A stretch of DNA of 64,000 nucleotides, taken from NCBI GenBank assembly GCA_041738715.1, contig JBGSPI010000103.1, positions 25,429 to 89,428 of the forward strand. The letters are read 5' to 3'. The notes beneath the pieces were generated by a model. The model saw only the letters and a program-made list of their open reading frames with translations, did no database searches and was not told the origin of the DNA. Position numbers and translations under genes: made by a program. This DNA is from Chamaesiphon sp041738715 (GTDB lineage: Bacteria; Cyanobacteriota; Cyanobacteriia; Cyanobacteriales; Chamaesiphonaceae). Each line of letters opens with the position of its first letter. Positions within the stretch are counted from its first letter, which is position 1. Shown piece after piece: positions 1-8,457 of the stretch.

Positions 1-419
1 ACTTCGGTTGGTTGATTCGTTCGATCCATCGCTGGAGTGCCAGCATGATGGTGTTAATGATGATCCTCCACGTTTTCCGCGTGTATCTGACTGGTGGCTT
101 CAAAAAACCCCGCGAACTTACTTGGGTGACAGGCGTAGTTCTCGCAGTCATCACAGTTAGCTTCGGTGTAACTGGTTATTCTCTCCCTTGGGATCAAATT
201 GGCTACTGGGCAGTAAAAATCGTTTCTGGTGTACCTGAAGCGATTCCAGTTGTCGGTGTAGCGATGGCCGATCTCCTCCGTGGTGGTTCTAGTGTCGGTC
301 AAGCAACTTTGACTCGCTACTATAGCTTGCACACCTTTGTGTTGCCTTGGTTTATTGCGGTCTTCATGCTGTTACACTTCATCATGATTCGCAAACAAGG
401 TATCTCTGGTCCATTGTAA
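1..419 (+). CDS. petB: Cytochrome b6 (PetB), C-terminal part; 5' end outside the window
   Basis: This is the heme-bearing core subunit of the cytochrome b6f complex in the thylakoid membrane, which passes electrons from plastoquinol to plastocyanin or cytochrome c6. The frame is open from base 3, so the start lies upstream of the window. About 138 residues remain of a family of roughly 215 to 222. Four histidines in the usual contexts are visible, in SIHRWSASMM, LHVFRVYLTGG, YSLHTFVLPW and LLHFIMIRKQG; they are the expected axial ligands of hemes bH and bL. The protein ends in the usual QGISGPL. The part with the cysteine that binds heme c is not in view. petD follows on the same strand after 110 bases, the common petBD operon order. 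Confidence 0.97.
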   Translation, partial: FGWLIRSIHRWSASMMVLMMILHVFRVYLTGGFKKPRELTWVTGVVLAVITVSFGVTGYSLPWDQIGYWAVKIVSGVPEAIPVVGVAMADLLRGGSSVGQATLTRYYSLHTFVLPWFIAVFMLLHFIMIRKQGISGPL

Positions 420-456
420 TTAGTTGGGAGTCGGGAGTTGGGGGTTACAAACTAAG

Positions 457-512
457 TAACTATTCACTAACCACTATTCACTATTTACTAGTCAGTAACC
501 ACTAGTCACTAG
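457..512. repeat. Degenerate heptanucleotide array between petB and petD
   Basis: Eight consecutive 7-base units of the pattern TAnnCAC or TAnTnAC fill half of the petB-petD spacer (for example TATTCAC, TAACCAC, TAGTCAC). This matches the heptanucleotide short tandem repeat class known from cyanobacteria. It lies inside a presumed operon, so it would be transcribed. Confidence 0.7.
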
Positions 513-529
513 CCAAATTACTATTTACT

Positions 530-1012
530 ATGTCAACTATCAAAAAACCGGATCTATCCGATCCAGATTTAAGAGCTAAACTAGCTCAGGGTATGGGTCA
601 CAACTACTACGGTGAACCTGCTTGGCCGAACGATCTACTATACATCTTCCCTGTTGTAATTTTTGGAACGATCGGTTGTTGTACTGCCCTAGCTATTCTC
701 GATCCTGCACTCGTAGGCGAACCAGCAAATCCATTTGCAACTCCACTAGAAATCTTACCTGAGTGGTACCTGTGGCCAGTATTCCAATTGTTGCGTGTAT
801 TACCTAACAAACTGTTAGGTATTGCTTGTATGGCTGGCGTACCATTAGGTCTACTCACTGTTCCATTTTTGGAAAGCGTCAACAAGTTCCAAAATCCCTT
901 CCGCCGTCCGATTGCGATGGCAGTATTCTTATTTGGGACCGTGTTCACTATCTACTTAGGTATTGGCGCAACTCTACCGATCGATACATCTTTGACTTTG
1001 GGTTTATTCTAA
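530..1012 (+). CDS. petD: Cytochrome b6f subunit IV (PetD)
   Basis: Subunit IV of the cytochrome b6f complex corresponds to the C-terminal part of mitochondrial cytochrome b and forms the quinol-oxidising Qo pocket with cytochrome b6. The 160-residue length is normal for the family. The Qo-site PEWY motif is at residues 77-80, and three membrane segments are apparent, near residues 37-57, 95-115 and 128-150. The N-terminus begins MSTIKKPDLSDPDLRAKL, typical of PetD. It lies downstream of petB in the same direction and is followed by a strong intrinsic terminator, so the two genes probably form one transcript. The spacer holds a heptamer repeat array, and no clear ribosome binding site precedes the ATG. 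Confidence 0.98.
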   Translation: MSTIKKPDLSDPDLRAKLAQGMGHNYYGEPAWPNDLLYIFPVVIFGTIGCCTALAILDPALVGEPANPFATPLEILPEWYLWPVFQLLRVLPNKLLGIACMAGVPLGLLTVPFLESVNKFQNPFRRPIAMAVFLFGTVFTIYLGIGATLPIDTSLTLGLF

Positions 1013-1047
1013 ATTAATTCTCATCAGTTAGAGATCGGTTGTCGATC

Positions 1048-1083
1048 AAAAAGCCTATCTAGCTTTGACTAGATAGGCTTTTT
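1048..1083 (+). terminator. Intrinsic terminator of petBD
   Basis: A perfect 15-base stem (AAAAAGCCTATCTAG with its complement) encloses the six-base loop CTTTGA and ends in a T run. It starts 35 bases after the petD stop codon. The A run on the 5' side means it could also work on the other strand. Confidence 0.9.
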
Positions 1084-1227
1084 AAATGCTGATGGGCAAC
1101 TTTTCCGATATTGCCAAGATCTAACCTGTAGCTGATATCTAGCCCTGAATAGCAGCCACGATCGAGATGAAGCTTGCCCATTCAAACCACCACATATTTG
1201 TAGATTTTAATATCAATAGGAAAATAA

Positions 1228-1932
1228 ATGAAAAATCACACCATCCTCGGATCGGTATCACTGCTAATCATCTTGCTTGCTACACCTAGTTATTCAGCCA
1301 CATCTAGAAGGGAAATGGTAACTAACAATTTTGCGTCACTAAGGTTAAGTTTAAGTGCCGAACGCACAGATTTTGATCCCAATGCAACGATTACGAGTGT
1401 CTCACAGTTTAAGGATGTACAGCCAACTGATGAACATTTCATGGCATTACAATCTTTGACCGAGCGATATGGCATTGTTGTTGCTTATAAAGACGGTAAT
1501 TTCCATGCAGAAATTCCACTCTCGCGCGGACAGTTTGCGCTGTTTCTTGATCGAGGTTTAGGCGTAGTCTCGGAATTGGCAACAATGGCTAAATACAAAA
1601 ATGTTTATCAACGATTTTCGGCGCATAATCTGAGGTTAAATTCAGTTGCTAAAATCAAAGATTTAGCTCCGAACAGTCCGTATTATCAAGCTGTAAAATC
1701 TTTGACAGAACGCTACGGCATTAATTTCGTCGATGTCGATGGCAAGTTTAGACCGGAAAAACCAGTCACAGAAAAAGAGTTGCAAGATTGGCTCGATGGC
1801 GTTTTCAGTACTGGCAAAAGCTCGCCTGTTAGTACTAAAAATATCAATCGAGGTCAGTTTGCGCTGAAATTTAATCATGCACTTGATGATATTAATGAAC
1901 GAATCGGCAAATCGTTAGATCAAAATAAATAG
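1228..1932 (+). CDS. Exported protein with S-layer homology (SLH)-like repeats
   Basis: A 234-residue protein with a Sec signal peptide (hydrophobic residues about 6-23, probable cleavage after YSA). Two SLH-like repeats are visible. The first, near residues 61-110, starts FKDVQPTDEHFMAL and ends GQFALFLDRGL. The second, near 143-192, starts IKDLAPNSPYYQAV. Both contain SLTERYGI followed by a G.F..E.P..... pattern. SLH domains usually anchor exported proteins to the cell wall, and in cyanobacteria they often precede an outer-membrane porin barrel. No barrel follows here, so this is a small SLH-only protein. The C-terminus has another GQFALKFNHALDDI motif, a partial third repeat. Specific function is unknown. 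An exported protease and a CHAT protein follow on the same strand. Confidence 0.75.
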   Translation: MKNHTILGSVSLLIILLATPSYSATSRREMVTNNFASLRLSLSAERTDFDPNATITSVSQFKDVQPTDEHFMALQSLTERYGIVVAYKDGNFHAEIPLSRGQFALFLDRGLGVVSELATMAKYKNVYQRFSAHNLRLNSVAKIKDLAPNSPYYQAVKSLTERYGINFVDVDGKFRPEKPVTEKELQDWLDGVFSTGKSSPVSTKNINRGQFALKFNHALDDINERIGKSLDQNK

Positions 1933-2065
1933 ATTAGGTTTATTAGTAAATATATCAATCAAACTGGGTAGGTTTTGATCGAACATTATGAAGCACAAAA
2001 GCTCTATTACTTCCAATTTAATCTCGATCGCGTCTGAGTCCTAATCATCAATTTATTTAAACACT

Positions 2066-4126
2066 ATGAAACGGTTACTTTCTTCATTTTATCTAACACT
2101 TACACTAACTCTAACTGCGTCCGCACCAATCTCAATCCTGGTGACAACAACTAACGTTCGTGCCGCTGAAGATCAGAGCTTGTACTATAACTTTGGCAAT
2201 CAAAAAATTCCCCTCTCAGTTCGCACCGATGCAATCGCCGTAGCCATGAAAAAAATTCGTGGCTCTGGCAAAAGTTCGCTCTCCCTGCTGGAACAGGACT
2301 TTGGGACGACGGTAATTCGTGGTGGGGCAAAATCTAGGGCAACTACTCAGGTTCGATCAATCGGGCAAAAATATGCCGTCCTCACGGCGACAAACGACCT
2401 CCGTGGTGGTGAAAAACTCAAGCAGCAAGCGGAAACAAAACCCTATATTGAAGCCACTCTACCCGTCTTAAAAATCACTGGTAAATCGAGTAGTTTAGTC
2501 TTGCCAAATGAAACGATCGTTAAATTCAAACCAGGAATTTCTCCAACCGATCGAGATACCATTCTCCGGCAAAATCGCTTCAATCCAAAATCAGCTAAAG
2601 AACTAAAATTTGCCCCAGGTTTGTACCTTGTCAAAGCAGAAACAGCCAGAGGACTTGAAGTTCTCACTGCGGCAAATCAATTGAGCCAAGCTCCAGGTGT
2701 TCAATCTTCGATGCCTAACTTCATTGAAATTCAATCTACACCGAATCAGAGTGGATTCGGTGGTGGTGAAATCAGCCCAGCCACAATTAAATCTGCGGTT
2801 AATGATCAACCCAAAAAACTATTAGCTGGCTTAAATCTCCGCGCTCTTCAATGGCATATCGACAGTCGATCGATGATTGGTAAAATGGGCATGGCAGCCA
2901 GCCGCACTGATGTTTATGCCCCAGAAGTCTGGCAGCGCGGAAAACGTGGTGATGGGGTGGTAGTTGCCGTCATTGATAATCTGATTCAATGGGATCATCC
3001 AGCCCTCGCCAATCGAATCGCTACAGTAGATTGTAACGCCCAAAAATTAATGGCTTGTGCCCCAGGGGAAAAGCATGGTTGGGATTTCAGCGATGATGAA
3101 GAAGGTGATAACGATACCCGCATCAGTGCAGCGGAATTAGACAAACTCCGCCCCGAAATTGAAGAAAGCTTGAAATCCGATTCATTTCTCGCTGCCAAGT
3201 ATGCCGAGGGCATTGCCCGTTACAAAGCTAAGAATCCTGGCGAATCTGACGATCGAATTTTGACATCATTACGCAACTATCTGCGGCAGAATGCTGTAGC
3301 CAGCTTTCATGGCACCATGTCTACAGGGATGATTGCGGGTAGTGCCAGCAATGGGTTTCAAGGTATCGCGCCAAATGTCAAGATTTTACCTGTTCGAGCG
3401 GGTAATTTGGGTCGATCTCTATCTGTCACCGCCATCTTAAATAGTATCGGCTATGCTGCCGATCGCGGTGCCGATGTGATTAATATGAGCTTTGGTTCCG
3501 ATCTGCCCAATGAGCTACAATCAAATCTGATTGCCGATCTCCAAAAGCAATACCCCAAGCTAGTATTTGTCGCCGCAGCGGGAAATGAAAATACCCCGAC
3601 TAGTGGTTATCCAGCCGCCTTTCCTGATGTGATTTCCGTGGGAGCCATCAGTGTGAAGGGGACGCGGGCTGCCTATAGCAACTTTGGGACCCGGCTAGAT
3701 GTAGTTGCACCTGGCGGCGATCCGAGTGTCGATGGTGGGGTGCTGACTCTGAGCGGGATTGGGGCTAATGGCTTTTGGACAAGTGCCCAGCAAGCTCCTG
3801 GCGATTTTGCCCCCTTCCAGGATCGGCGGGGCTACTATATTTTTACTGAGGGTACTTCCTTTGCTGCACCTACGGTGGCGGGGGTCATTGCGCTGATGAA
3901 ATCTGCCGATCCCCAACGGAAGCTCACCGCTCGGCAATATCGGGAAATTCTCCTGAAGATGAGTAGTAGAGCCAATCTTCGTCTCACCAGTGATGAATCA
4001 GCCGCTTTTGCTACTAATCTGGCTGCGGGTAAAGCACCAAATATCAGTGGGGAAGAGTTCTATTTTGGTAATGGGTTGGTGAATGCTGATAAAGCTGTTG
4101 CTGCGGTTGAACAGATGCAACGCTAG
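2066..4126 (+). CDS. Exported subtilisin-like (S8) serine protease
   Basis: A 686-residue S8 peptidase with a signal peptide (residues about 1-33). The region 145-225 (starting NETIVKFKPGISPTDRD) resembles the inhibitory propeptide of fervidolysin-like proteases. The catalytic triad is visible: Asp304 in VVAVIDN, His415 in SFHGTMSTG and Ser598 in GTSFAAPTVAGV. The oxyanion Asn lies in VAAAGNE. About 110 residues separate Asp and His, where classical subtilisins have about 30; the extra part contains an acidic segment (DDEEGDNDT) and a charged helical stretch just before the His. The usual HGTHVAG is HGTMSTG here. It probably acts outside the cytoplasm. The substrate is unknown. It sits between the SLH-repeat gene and the TPR-CHAT gene, all on the plus strand, but the spacers exceed 100 bases, so co-transcription is uncertain. 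Confidence 0.9.
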   Translation: MKRLLSSFYLTLTLTLTASAPISILVTTTNVRAAEDQSLYYNFGNQKIPLSVRTDAIAVAMKKIRGSGKSSLSLLEQDFGTTVIRGGAKSRATTQVRSIGQKYAVLTATNDLRGGEKLKQQAETKPYIEATLPVLKITGKSSSLVLPNETIVKFKPGISPTDRDTILRQNRFNPKSAKELKFAPGLYLVKAETARGLEVLTAANQLSQAPGVQSSMPNFIEIQSTPNQSGFGGGEISPATIKSAVNDQPKKLLAGLNLRALQWHIDSRSMIGKMGMAASRTDVYAPEVWQRGKRGDGVVVAVIDNLIQWDHPALANRIATVDCNAQKLMACAPGEKHGWDFSDDEEGDNDTRISAAELDKLRPEIEESLKSDSFLAAKYAEGIARYKAKNPGESDDRILTSLRNYLRQNAVASFHGTMSTGMIAGSASNGFQGIAPNVKILPVRAGNLGRSLSVTAILNSIGYAADRGADVINMSFGSDLPNELQSNLIADLQKQYPKLVFVAAAGNENTPTSGYPAAFPDVISVGAISVKGTRAAYSNFGTRLDVVAPGGDPSVDGGVLTLSGIGANGFWTSAQQAPGDFAPFQDRRGYYIFTEGTSFAAPTVAGVIALMKSADPQRKLTARQYREILLKMSSRANLRLTSDESAAFATNLAAGKAPNISGEEFYFGNGLVNADKAVAAVEQMQR

Positions 4127-4165
4127 AGTCTTTCTTCAGGCTCTAAATTGGCTGGTGATGCTATA

Positions 4166-4192
4166 TCCGCGACTTCTTAGAGAAGTCGCGGA
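4166..4192. repeat. Perfect 12-base palindrome with 3-base loop
   Basis: TCCGCGACTTCT and its exact complement are separated by TAG, between the S8 protease and the TPR-CHAT gene. Palindromes of this CGCGACTTCT type are dispersed in many cyanobacterial genomes. There is no T run, so it is not a convincing terminator. Confidence 0.7.
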
Positions 4193-4245
4193 TGTATCTC
4201 GACCTGGTTTCAATGGCTGTTTAAATCAACAAAAAACCCACAGAA

Positions 4246-7062
4246 ATGAATCCCACTGACTCTCTAACTTCACGATTACTTTGTCTCATCATTAGTTGTC
4301 CAGTTATCTTAACTAGCTCGATTGGCATTTTACCAGTACTAGCTCAATCAAATAATCTCGATCGACAAATTGAAGCAGCCAAATTTAATCAAGATGGCTT
4401 AAATTTAGTTGAAAAAGGGGACTTTAAGGCGGCTTTAGTCAAATATCAACAGGCTCTCGATCGCTACCGAGCCATTAGCGATCGATTAAATGAAGGTACT
4501 GTTTTGGGTAATATTTGTATGGCTAACTATATCCAAGGACAACCAAATATTGCGCTGAAGATGTGCCAAAAATCTCTGGAAATTGCTAAGGAAACAAGCG
4601 ATCGCGAAGGAATTAGTATTAATCTAAATAGTATCGGTTTGATTTATCAAAGTATTGGTAAATACGATCTGTCGATCGATTATTTTCAACAAGCTCTACC
4701 TATTTTTCGAGAACTCCAAAATCGAAATCGGGAAGCGACGGTGTTATATAATCTGGGATTTGTCTATAGTTCCCAGAGTAAGTATCCCCAAGCCTTAGAA
4801 TTATACTCACAAGCTCTCAAACTGAGTCAAGCAATCGGCGATCGATCGGGTGAAGGACAAGTTATCTCTGGTATCGGTTTAATTTATTTAGTTCAGGGTG
4901 AATATACTCGATCGTTAGAACTATTCCAACAAGCTCAAAAAATAGCCCTAGAAATTAATGATCGAGCGGGAATTGGTGCAGCATTAGGCAATATTGGACA
5001 GACCTATTTTTATTTAGCCGACTATCCTCAAGCTCTCAAATATTTTGATCGAGCTATTCAGATCTTTAGGTCGCTTAATTACCTAGCCCAGGTCGGCGTA
5101 AATCTCAACAATCAAGGTAATGCCTATAATTACTTAGGGCAATATCCTCAGGCACTCTTGTCTTTTGAAAGTGCCTTAGAAATTTATCAAGTTACTGAAA
5201 ACAGGGCAGAAGAAGCTATAACATTATCAAATATTGCTACTGTTTATCAAATTTTTGGTCAATACGATCGAGCCTTAAAATATTATCAGTCAGCACTATC
5301 GATCGCTAAAAATATTGGTAATAAAAATACCGAAGGTACCGTAGCTGGAAATATCGGACTGATTTATTATCGACGCGGGCAATATCTGGACGCACAGAAA
5401 TATTATCAACAGGCTTTAGTTATTCACCAAGTCACAGGTAATCGAGAACAAATCAGTACTACTCTGAATAATTTAGCTGAAAATTATTATGGTTTGAATG
5501 ATTATAATCAAGCATTAATCACTCATAGCCAAGCCCTCAAGATCAAAGAAGAGATTGGCAGTCAAGCCGGAGTTGCGCAGATTCTCAATAATATTGGCAA
5601 TGATTATTTCGTACTTGGTCAAGTTGAAAAGTCTCTGAGCTACTCGCATAACGCCGCAGAAACTGCTCGAAAAATTAAATATCGAGAAATTGAAGGAATC
5701 GCCCTGACAAACCAAGGTAAAGCCCTGTACAAACTCGATCGACTCGTCGCCGCAGAAGCCCCACTTCGCGCAGCGATCGATATTTGGGAATCGATGCGAG
5801 CGGGATTAATTGACAAAGATAAAATATCCCTCCAAGATCGGATTAAATTTACCTACGATCTATTGCAAAAAGTACTGATCGAGCAAAATAAACCCGAGGC
5901 AGCCCTCGAAATTGCCGAGCGAGGTAGAGCTAGAGTCCTCGTCGAACTTCTCGCCAGCAAAATTCCTACTATCAGTAGTAATACCAGTCAAAAAATTAGA
6001 CAAGCCCCCAATCTTTCCAAAATTCAAAGTATTGCCCGCGCTCAAAATGCTACGCTAGTTGAATATTCGATCGTTGACGATCTGATTTTCATCTGGGTGA
6101 TCAAACCCACCGGAAAAATCACCTTTTACCAAAGTCAACTTCCAGCAAAAACAACTCTCAAGGATCTGGTGATCTCCACTCGCGATGGCATTGGTGCAAA
6201 TCGCGGACGACGAAATCAATCCAATGAATCTCCCAGCCAGACAGGTGGGAATCTGCGGCAACTCCACACATTACTCATCGCCCCCATCGCCAAAGATCTG
6301 CCAGCCAATCCAGCAGAGCGCGTCATTATTCTCCCCCAAAATGAACTCTTTCTCGTGCCTTTCGCCGCGCTCCAAAATGCTCAAGGGCAATATCTGATCC
6401 AACAACATACCCTGAGTATTGCCCCTTCCATTCAAGTCCTCGCACTCACTCAAACTAAACTCAAGTTTACGCAAACAGCACCGCTAGTCGTCGGCAATCC
6501 AGTTATGCCGATTCGTGACGGCATTCAACTGGAAAATCTGTCTGGAGCCGAAGCTGAAGCTAAATCGATCTCGGAAATTTTACAAGTTAAACCGCTGCTT
6601 GGCGCACAGGCTGATAAACAAAAAATCATCAAACTGATGCCGCAAGCTTCGATTATTCATCTAGCCACTCACGGATTCTTTGATTCCGTTAATGGCAATA
6701 TTCCTGGAGAAATTGCCCTCACCAATGGTTTTCTCACTGCTGGGGAAATCTTCGATATGCAGTTGTCGGCAGATTTGGTTGTATTGAGTGCCTGCGATAC
6801 TGGACGTGGTAACTTAACTGGGGATGGTGTGGTGGGCTTATCTCGCTCTCTAGTAGTAGCTGGAGTTCCTTCGGTGATGGTGTCATTATGGGCAGTCAGC
6901 GATGAGGCGACAAAGGCACTGATGGAAGAGTTTTATGGCAATCTACGGGTGAAAAAAATTGGCAAAGCGCAAGCTCTGCGACAGGCAATGTTGACAACGA
7001 TGAAGGATTATCCCAATCCGAACTTTTGGGCTGCTTTTACGCTGATTGGGGAGGGAAGATAG
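4246..7062 (+). CDS. TPR-CHAT protein, caspase-like putative protease, with signal peptide
   Basis: A 938-residue protein in three parts. Residues 1-33 look like a Sec signal peptide ending in PVLAQ. Residues about 38-480 are a long run of tetratricopeptide repeats with recurring A.Y.QAL and NIG..Y patterns. Residues about 640-935 form a CHAT domain (caspase HetF associated with TPRs). The predicted catalytic dyad is His809 in HLATHGF and Cys850 in LSACDTG. The nearby motifs GDGVVGLSRSLVVAG and VSLWAVSD are typical of CHAT. CHAT proteins are cysteine proteases of the caspase/separase clan, and the TPR part usually binds the trigger or substrate. The signal peptide places the protein outside the cytoplasm, next to an exported S8 protease. 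The substrate is unknown. It ends 10 bases from a convergent gene. Confidence 0.9.
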   Translation: MNPTDSLTSRLLCLIISCPVILTSSIGILPVLAQSNNLDRQIEAAKFNQDGLNLVEKGDFKAALVKYQQALDRYRAISDRLNEGTVLGNICMANYIQGQPNIALKMCQKSLEIAKETSDREGISINLNSIGLIYQSIGKYDLSIDYFQQALPIFRELQNRNREATVLYNLGFVYSSQSKYPQALELYSQALKLSQAIGDRSGEGQVISGIGLIYLVQGEYTRSLELFQQAQKIALEINDRAGIGAALGNIGQTYFYLADYPQALKYFDRAIQIFRSLNYLAQVGVNLNNQGNAYNYLGQYPQALLSFESALEIYQVTENRAEEAITLSNIATVYQIFGQYDRALKYYQSALSIAKNIGNKNTEGTVAGNIGLIYYRRGQYLDAQKYYQQALVIHQVTGNREQISTTLNNLAENYYGLNDYNQALITHSQALKIKEEIGSQAGVAQILNNIGNDYFVLGQVEKSLSYSHNAAETARKIKYREIEGIALTNQGKALYKLDRLVAAEAPLRAAIDIWESMRAGLIDKDKISLQDRIKFTYDLLQKVLIEQNKPEAALEIAERGRARVLVELLASKIPTISSNTSQKIRQAPNLSKIQSIARAQNATLVEYSIVDDLIFIWVIKPTGKITFYQSQLPAKTTLKDLVISTRDGIGANRGRRNQSNESPSQTGGNLRQLHTLLIAPIAKDLPANPAERVIILPQNELFLVPFAALQNAQGQYLIQQHTLSIAPSIQVLALTQTKLKFTQTAPLVVGNPVMPIRDGIQLENLSGAEAEAKSISEILQVKPLLGAQADKQKIIKLMPQASIIHLATHGFFDSVNGNIPGEIALTNGFLTAGEIFDMQLSADLVVLSACDTGRGNLTGDGVVGLSRSLVVAGVPSVMVSLWAVSDEATKALMEEFYGNLRVKKIGKAQALRQAMLTTMKDYPNPNFWAAFTLIGEGR

Positions 7063-7071
7063 ACGATAGAA

Positions 7072-7380
7072 TTACTTATTCTGCTTGCGCTTCTTGTATT
7101 CTCGGATAAAAGTTTGTTCGTAGGCGGCACGACAACCGCGATCGTAACCACGATCGTAATCCTTACTCTTCGGGGTTTCAATACGGCAAGTGGCATTCGT
7201 GTGCATCGAATTTGTTCCTGCTTCGCCGGAACCATCCATTTTGCCAATCTTTTTACCTACAGCTACGCCAGCAGCATAACCCGCTCGATATTGCTTGGGG
7301 GTAGCTGCGCTCGGAGTCGAAAGGGCGACCGAAATTATCAATCCTGTTAACATGATTGCGACTATTCGATCGATCCCCAT
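7072..7380 (-). CDS. Small exported protein of unknown function
   Basis: About 102 residues with an N-terminal hydrophobic segment (residues 5-24, ending STPSAAT) that looks like a signal peptide. The mature part has repeated glycine and tyrosine pairs (YRAGYAAG, YDRGYDRG), two cysteines and a lysine-rich tail. I chose the ATG at 7380, because AGGTGG lies eight bases before it; an in-frame GTG at 7392 would add four residues. I do not recognise the family. It converges on the TPR-CHAT gene and follows tatA on the minus strand after a 23-base gap, so the two may be co-transcribed. Confidence 0.6.
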   Translation of the reverse strand: MGIDRIVAIMLTGLIISVALSTPSAATPKQYRAGYAAGVAVGKKIGKMDGSGEAGTNSMHTNATCRIETPKSKDYDRGYDRGCRAAYEQTFIREYKKRKQNK

Positions 7381-7403
7381 AAAGCTAACCACCTGACGAA
7401 AAC

Positions 7404-7652
7404 CTAGGAATTACTGTCGGATTTACTACTAGCCTCAGCCGATTCAATTTGACTGGGTGTTTTTACCGCAGTTTCGATTGCATCTACTTCTTTCTTAAAT
7501 TCAGCCTGGAAATCATTCGATGCTTCTTGGAAGCCTTTGATCGCCTTACCCAAACTTTTGCCGATTTCTGGTAATTTCTTGGGACCAAATACTAATAACA
7601 CGACCACCGCGATCGCGATAGTTTCTGGCAAACCGATCCCAAAAAAGTTCAT
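7404..7652 (-). CDS. tatA: Twin-arginine translocase subunit TatA/TatE family
   Basis: A small 82-residue component of the Tat pathway, which moves folded proteins across the thylakoid and plasma membranes. It has one N-terminal membrane helix (residues about 7-23), then the conserved hinge FGPKKLPEIG and an amphipathic helix (KSLGKAIKGFQEASNDF), then an acidic tail. This order is diagnostic of TatA/B/E; the length fits TatA. A strong Shine-Dalgarno stretch (GAGGAAGGG) precedes the ATG. Cyanobacteria can carry more than one tatA-like gene, so the paralogue is not settled. Confidence 0.93.
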   Translation of the reverse strand: MNFFGIGLPETIAIAVVVLLVFGPKKLPEIGKSLGKAIKGFQEASNDFQAEFKKEVDAIETAVKTPSQIESAEASSKSDSNS

Positions 7653-7799
7653 AATACCCTTCCTCGTAATTATGCCGACAGTATATTTGTCAGACTGATA
7701 CAGTTATTGTAGCCAAATTTACCATTTGTTTGTTGACAAGAAGATCGGGTGTGAGATCGATTTAACTTACTCATCCCCAATCTCCAGCCACCATCAAGC

Positions 7800-8003
7800 C
7801 TACTGTCCGCCACCACTCCAGTCAACAGAAAAACTATCGAGGACGAGAGAGTTATTGTAGATTTGCAGAATGATCAGTAAAAAGACTGCAAAAAGTAGCA
7901 TAAATACACCCATTACTGGAGTAGTGCCCCAACCAGGGACGACTTTACCATATTCAGCATTTAAGGGTCTGAGAATATCTCCTAATTTAGTGCGTTGCGC
8001 CAT
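7800..8003 (-). CDS. psbH: Photosystem II reaction center protein PsbH
   Basis: PsbH is a single-span photosystem II subunit that stabilises CP47 and the QB side of the reaction center. The 67-residue protein has the conserved N-terminal part MAQRTKLGDILRPLNAEYGK, the sequence VVPGWGTTPVMG and one membrane helix near residues 29-48. It is divergent from psbN, 213 bases away, an arrangement widely conserved in cyanobacteria and plastids. psbB and psbT are not in the neighbourhood. Confidence 0.97.
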   Translation of the reverse strand: MAQRTKLGDILRPLNAEYGKVVPGWGTTPVMGVFMLLFAVFLLIILQIYNNSLVLDSFSVDWSGGGQ

Positions 8004-8216
8004 ATTTCACCAGTGATGTTATGTAATTAATAAAAACTTCGTGGAAATCTTCCACATCCTTAAGTCTACCAAAGAAAATTATAGTTCTTGCGTTATCTAG
8101 CTGCCGACTAAGGAAATTAGCACCCGATCGCCTACCAGAATTTTAGCTCTTTTGGTAAATTTTTGTAAAATTCATTAATATTGTAAGAGAAACAACATAG
8201 CAAATTTAATTTAATG

Positions 8217-8348
8217 ATGGATTCCGCAACAGTTCTTAGCATTACCTTGGCCGCAACGGTCGTCCTTACCACCGCCTATGGTTTATATATTTCATTTGGT
8301 CCTGCATCCAAACAACTTGCCGATCCTTTTGACGAACATGAAGACTAA
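8217..8348 (+). CDS. psbN: PsbN, photosystem II assembly factor
   Basis: A 43-residue protein read from the second of two adjacent ATG codons; starting at the first (8214) adds one methionine. It begins MDSATVLSITLAATVVLTT, has one membrane helix, and ends in PSKQLADPFDEHED, which matches the conserved PsbN tail. In tobacco plastids PsbN is needed for photosystem II assembly and repair rather than being a structural subunit. It lies opposite psbH, as in other cyanobacteria. Confidence 0.93.
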   Translation: MDSATVLSITLAATVVLTTAYGLYISFGPASKQLADPFDEHED

Positions 8349-8457
8349 ATGGGGACTGGGGGACGAGGGGACGAGGGGACTGGGGGACTGTTCACACTTC
8401 GACAGGCTCAGCGCAAGCTGTCAACTAACCCCTAACCCCTAATCCCTAATCTCTAGC

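Noticed and set aside
8349..8457. Possible small gene after psbN
   Set aside because: The region is made of GGGGACGAGGGGACT-type simple repeats and has no usable frame.
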